Source: an uncultured Actinomycetes bacterium
Lineage (GTDB): Bacteria > Actinomycetota > Actinomycetes > Nanopelagicales > Nanopelagicaceae
DNA: 8,647 bases
Assembly: GCA_903928395.1 (NCBI GenBank)
Contig: CAIYQS010000137.1
Coordinates: 1-8,647 of the forward strand
Reading direction: 5' to 3'
The position numbers and the translations under genes are program-made. The notes under the pieces are model-generated. The model was not told the origin of the DNA. It worked only from the letters and a program-made list of their open reading frames with translations, and did not search any database. Below are positions 6,286-8,647 of this stretch, one piece after another (within the stretch, counting starts at the first letter, position 1; every line of letters begins with the position of its first letter).

Positions 6286-7617
6286 ATGTCAAAAGTCCTA
6301 GCGAAGCTCCCAGTCGGTGAAAAAGTGGGGATTGCCTTTTCTGGCGGTCTTGATACCTCTGTCGCCGTCGCCTGGATGCGTGAAAAGGGGGCTGTCCCGC
6401 TCACATACACCGCTGATCTTGGGCAATATGACGAGGCCGATATTGACTCGATTCCTGGTCGTGCGCTCGCTTATGGCGCTGAAAGCGCTCGACTTATCGA
6501 TTGCAAACTCCCTTTAGTCGAGGAAGGGTTGGCAGCTATCGCCTGCGGAGCATTTCATATCCGCGCTGGCGGAAAACAATATTTCAATACCACTCCTTTA
6601 GGTCGCGCAGTAACTGGCACGCTGCTTGTTCGGGCAATGCTGCAAGATGATTGTTCAATTTGGGGAGATGGCTCCACCTACAAGGGCAATGACATCGAAC
6701 GTTTCTATCGTTATGGATTGCTCGCTAATCCAGCGCTTCGAATTTACAAGCCGTGGCTTGATGCCGACTTTGTCAATGAATTAGGTGGCCGCAAAGAGAT
6801 GTCAGAGTGGCTTGTTGCTCGCGCATTGCCGTATCGCGACAGCACCGAAAAGGCGTACTCGACGGATGCAAATATTTTGGGTGCAACTCACGAGGCGAAA
6901 AATCTCGAAGAGTTAGATGCATCGATCGAAATCGTTGATCCAATCATGGGAGTCAAATTCTGGGATGCATCGGTCAAGATTGAATCTGAAGATGTCACCA
7001 TCGAATATTCGCAAGGAAGGCCGGTAGCTATCAATGGCCAAACATTTCCAGATTCTGTTGCCTTGATGCGGGAGGCAAATGCAATAGGTGGTCGTCATGG
7101 ACTTGGAATGGCCGATCAAATCGAAAACCGGATCATTGAAGCAAAATCCCGTGGGATTTATGAAGCGCCAGGAATGGCGTTGCTCTTTATTGCATATGAA
7201 CGTTTAATCTCAGCGATACACAATGAAGACACCATCGCAAATTATCATGCCGAAGGTCGTCGGCTGGGACGATTGCTTTATGAGGGTCGTTGGTTTGATC
7301 CACAATCTTTGATGCTCCGTGAATCTTTGACTCGTTGGGTTGCATCAGCTGTGACGGGAACTGTCACGATCCGTTTACGGCGCGGTGATGATTATTCGAT
7401 CATCAACACCACGGGTCCAGCCCTGAGCTATCACCCCGAAAAACTTTCGATGGAACGCAATGAAAATTCGGCATTTGGTCCCACGGACCGAATCGGCCAA
7501 TTAACTATGCGTAATTTAGATATCGCTGACACCCGCGCCAAACTTGAGTTGTATACCAAGCAGGGTCAACTTGGTGCTAGCGAATTCAAACTGATCGGTG
7601 AAATCGAAGCCAACTAG
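6286..7617 (+). CDS. argG: Argininosuccinate synthase, long (E. coli-like) type
   Basis: Joins citrulline and aspartate using ATP to give argininosuccinate, the penultimate step of arginine synthesis, in the cytoplasm. It has 443 residues. The ATP-binding P-loop AFSGGLDTS is at 17-25. Other family blocks are YFNTTPLGRAVTGTLLVRAM, IWGDGSTYKGNDIERFYRYG, AYSTDANILGATHEAKNLE, IMGVKFWD, GGRHGLGMADQIENRIIEAK and DRIGQLTMRNLDI. These align, from memory, almost end to end with E. coli ArgG (447 aa). Most actinobacterial ArgG proteins I recall are the shorter ~400-residue type beginning near the P-loop and lying in an arg cluster. Here the gene stands alone, next to no other arg gene. The start is supported by the TTGGCT/TAGGCT promoter. 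The stop is 11 bp from the stop of the convergent reductase. Confidence 0.98.
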   Translation: MSKVLAKLPVGEKVGIAFSGGLDTSVAVAWMREKGAVPLTYTADLGQYDEADIDSIPGRALAYGAESARLIDCKLPLVEEGLAAIACGAFHIRAGGKQYFNTTPLGRAVTGTLLVRAMLQDDCSIWGDGSTYKGNDIERFYRYGLLANPALRIYKPWLDADFVNELGGRKEMSEWLVARALPYRDSTEKAYSTDANILGATHEAKNLEELDASIEIVDPIMGVKFWDASVKIESEDVTIEYSQGRPVAINGQTFPDSVALMREANAIGGRHGLGMADQIENRIIEAKSRGIYEAPGMALLFIAYERLISAIHNEDTIANYHAEGRRLGRLLYEGRWFDPQSLMLRESLTRWVASAVTGTVTIRLRRGDDYSIINTTGPALSYHPEKLSMERNENSAFGPTDRIGQLTMRNLDIADTRAKLELYTKQGQLGASEFKLIGEIEAN

Positions 7618-7628
7618 AAGGCAATTAG

Positions 7629-8606
7629 TTAAACGTTTACCGAAGACATATCTGGATAGCGATCACCTGAAGTGACTCCAACAGGAGCGGCTTCATTCAG
7701 CGATCGAATTTCACGCTCAGTTAATTTAATATCTAGCGAAGCGAGGTTCTCCTCGAGTCGCGAGACTTTGCGGGTTCCGGGAATCGGAACCACGTCATCT
7801 CCTTGGGAAAGCACCCAGGCAAGGGCGAGCTGTGCGGCCGTTACTCCTAGCCGATCCGCAATCAGTTTTACCGCATCCACAATCAGGTAGTTTTGTCCGA
7901 AGTTCTCTTCCTTAAATCGGGGATAGGTACGACGACGATCTTCTGGAGCTAATTCATCAAGTGAAGTAATGGTTCCGGTTAGGAAACCGCGGCCAAGTGG
8001 CGAATATGCCACTAAACCAATTCCAAGTTCGCGTACTTTTGCTAGCACACCGTTAACTTCGATATCCCTGGTCCAAAGTGACCATTCGGATTGAACAGCA
8101 GTTACCGGATGAACCGCATTAGCTCGCTCGATTGTTACCGCTGATGCTTCTGAAATTCCAAGGTGACGCACCTTGCCCGCAGCAACTAATTCGGCGAGAG
8201 CACCCCAGGTTTCTTCCACGGGAATATTGCGATCAACACGATGCTGGTAATACAAATCTATGTAATCAACCCCAAGTCGAGCCAACGATGCATCACAAGC
8301 AGCACGAACATATTCGGGGCGACCGTTTACACCAAGAAACGCGCCATTTGCTCCGCGCTCATTGCCAAATTTTGTGGCGAGCACAACATCTGCTCTTCGC
8401 GTGGCAATGGCTTTTCCTACTAGCACTTCATTCTTAAATGGACCATACATATCTGCGGTATCAATGAAATTTCCGCCTAGGTCTAAAAATCGATGAATCG
8501 TTGCCGTTGATTCTTCGTCATTTTGCGGACCATAAAACTCCGACATCCCCATACACCCAAGACCTAGGGCAGAGACCGATAAATCGCGTAATTGGCGGAT
8601 TAGCAT
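7629..8606 (-). CDS. Aldo/keto reductase
   Basis: A 325-residue NADPH-dependent TIM-barrel oxidoreductase that reduces aldehydes or ketones to alcohols; the substrate cannot be told from sequence. The catalytic tetrad is visible: D49 in FIDTADMYGP, Y54 in the same block, K79 in LATKFGN and H122 in YYQHRVD. LGISEAS at 149-155 and SEWSLWTR at 173-180 are standard strand motifs, and PIPGTRKVSRLEENL at 274-288 is the cofactor phosphate-binding segment. The N-terminal LGLGCMGMSEFYGP resembles the YakC/AKR13-like group of bacterial enzymes. The length is usual for the family. The start is set by GAGGAG five bases before the ATG. It is convergent with argG with no shared function apparent; its own upstream neighbour lies outside the window. 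Confidence 0.95.
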   Translation of the reverse strand: MLIRQLRDLSVSALGLGCMGMSEFYGPQNDEESTATIHRFLDLGGNFIDTADMYGPFKNEVLVGKAIATRRADVVLATKFGNERGANGAFLGVNGRPEYVRAACDASLARLGVDYIDLYYQHRVDRNIPVEETWGALAELVAAGKVRHLGISEASAVTIERANAVHPVTAVQSEWSLWTRDIEVNGVLAKVRELGIGLVAYSPLGRGFLTGTITSLDELAPEDRRRTYPRFKEENFGQNYLIVDAVKLIADRLGVTAAQLALAWVLSQGDDVVPIPGTRKVSRLEENLASLDIKLTEREIRSLNEAAPVGVTSGDRYPDMSSVNV

Positions 8607-8611
8607 AAAAG

Positions 8612-8617
8612 CTCCTC
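8612..8617 (-). promoter_or_regulatory. Ribosome binding site of the aldo/keto reductase
   Basis: GAGGAG on the minus strand, 5 nt before the ATG at 8606. It is a strong Shine-Dalgarno, so this gene, like sodN, is translated from a leadered mRNA. Confidence 0.85.
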
Positions 8618-8626
8618 AATGAATAT

Positions 8627-8641
8627 GTTGCAACGATGCTA
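8627..8641 (-). promoter_or_regulatory. Candidate promoter with small palindrome upstream of the aldo/keto reductase
   Basis: TAGCAT on the minus strand (8636-8641) fits a TANNNT -10 box with a leader of about 20 nt. The 8-bp palindrome GTTGCAAC (8627-8634) sits where transcription would start and could be a regulator half-site. The -35 region is beyond the window edge, so this stays weak. Confidence 0.25.
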
Positions 8642-8647
8642 CTACCA

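Noticed and set aside
7612..7630. AACTA...TAGTT inverted repeat at the argG/aldo-keto reductase junction
   Set aside because: A 5-bp AT-rich stem with a 9-nt loop and no T-run. It is made largely of the two stop-codon regions and is easily due to chance.

Overview
The window looks like chromosomal DNA from an actinobacterium of moderate GC (roughly half GC by eye, not counted). Three features point this way. The 2-oxoglutarate dehydrogenase is the actinobacterial single-chain E2-E1 type (Kgd/OdhA). The nickel superoxide dismutase is closely like the Streptomyces form. Several promoters read TANNNT and sit at the fixed distance expected for leaderless mRNAs. A streamlined lineage, such as the freshwater Nanopelagicales (acI) group, would fit the moderate GC and tight packing, but that placement is inference.

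Layout from left to right: a possible C-terminal gene fragment (+, 2-85); sodN for Ni-SOD (-, 95-484), divergent from sodX for its maturation peptidase (+, 535-888, or 514-888); kgd (-, 885-4622); a 4-TM membrane protein (-, 4735-5112); divergent from it, a degenerate GGDEF-like protein (+, 5143-5583); a secreted Gly-rich four-cysteine protein (-, 5597-6199); divergent from it, argG (+, 6286-7617); and an aldo/keto reductase (-, 7629-8606). Strands alternate almost throughout, so most genes appear to be single transcription units. Convergent ends are very tight (a 4-bp overlap, then gaps of 13 and 11 bp) without clear terminators. No rRNA, tRNA, mobile element or CRISPR array was seen, and no stretch over 300 bases lacks a gene.

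Functionally this is mostly core metabolism and oxidative defence. SodN removes superoxide after SodX trims its propeptide to expose the nickel-binding His. Kgd drives the 2-oxoglutarate step of the TCA cycle. ArgG makes argininosuccinate. The aldo/keto reductase is a general NADPH-dependent carbonyl reductase. The less understood part is 4623-6285: an uncharacterised membrane protein, a GGDEF-fold protein without its catalytic signature, and a duplicated two-cysteine secreted protein. Four genes here (membrane protein, GGDEF-like, secreted protein, argG) share one start architecture: a TAnnCT -10 box exactly 6 nt before the ATG. No complete new system such as a defence island or biosynthetic cluster is visible.
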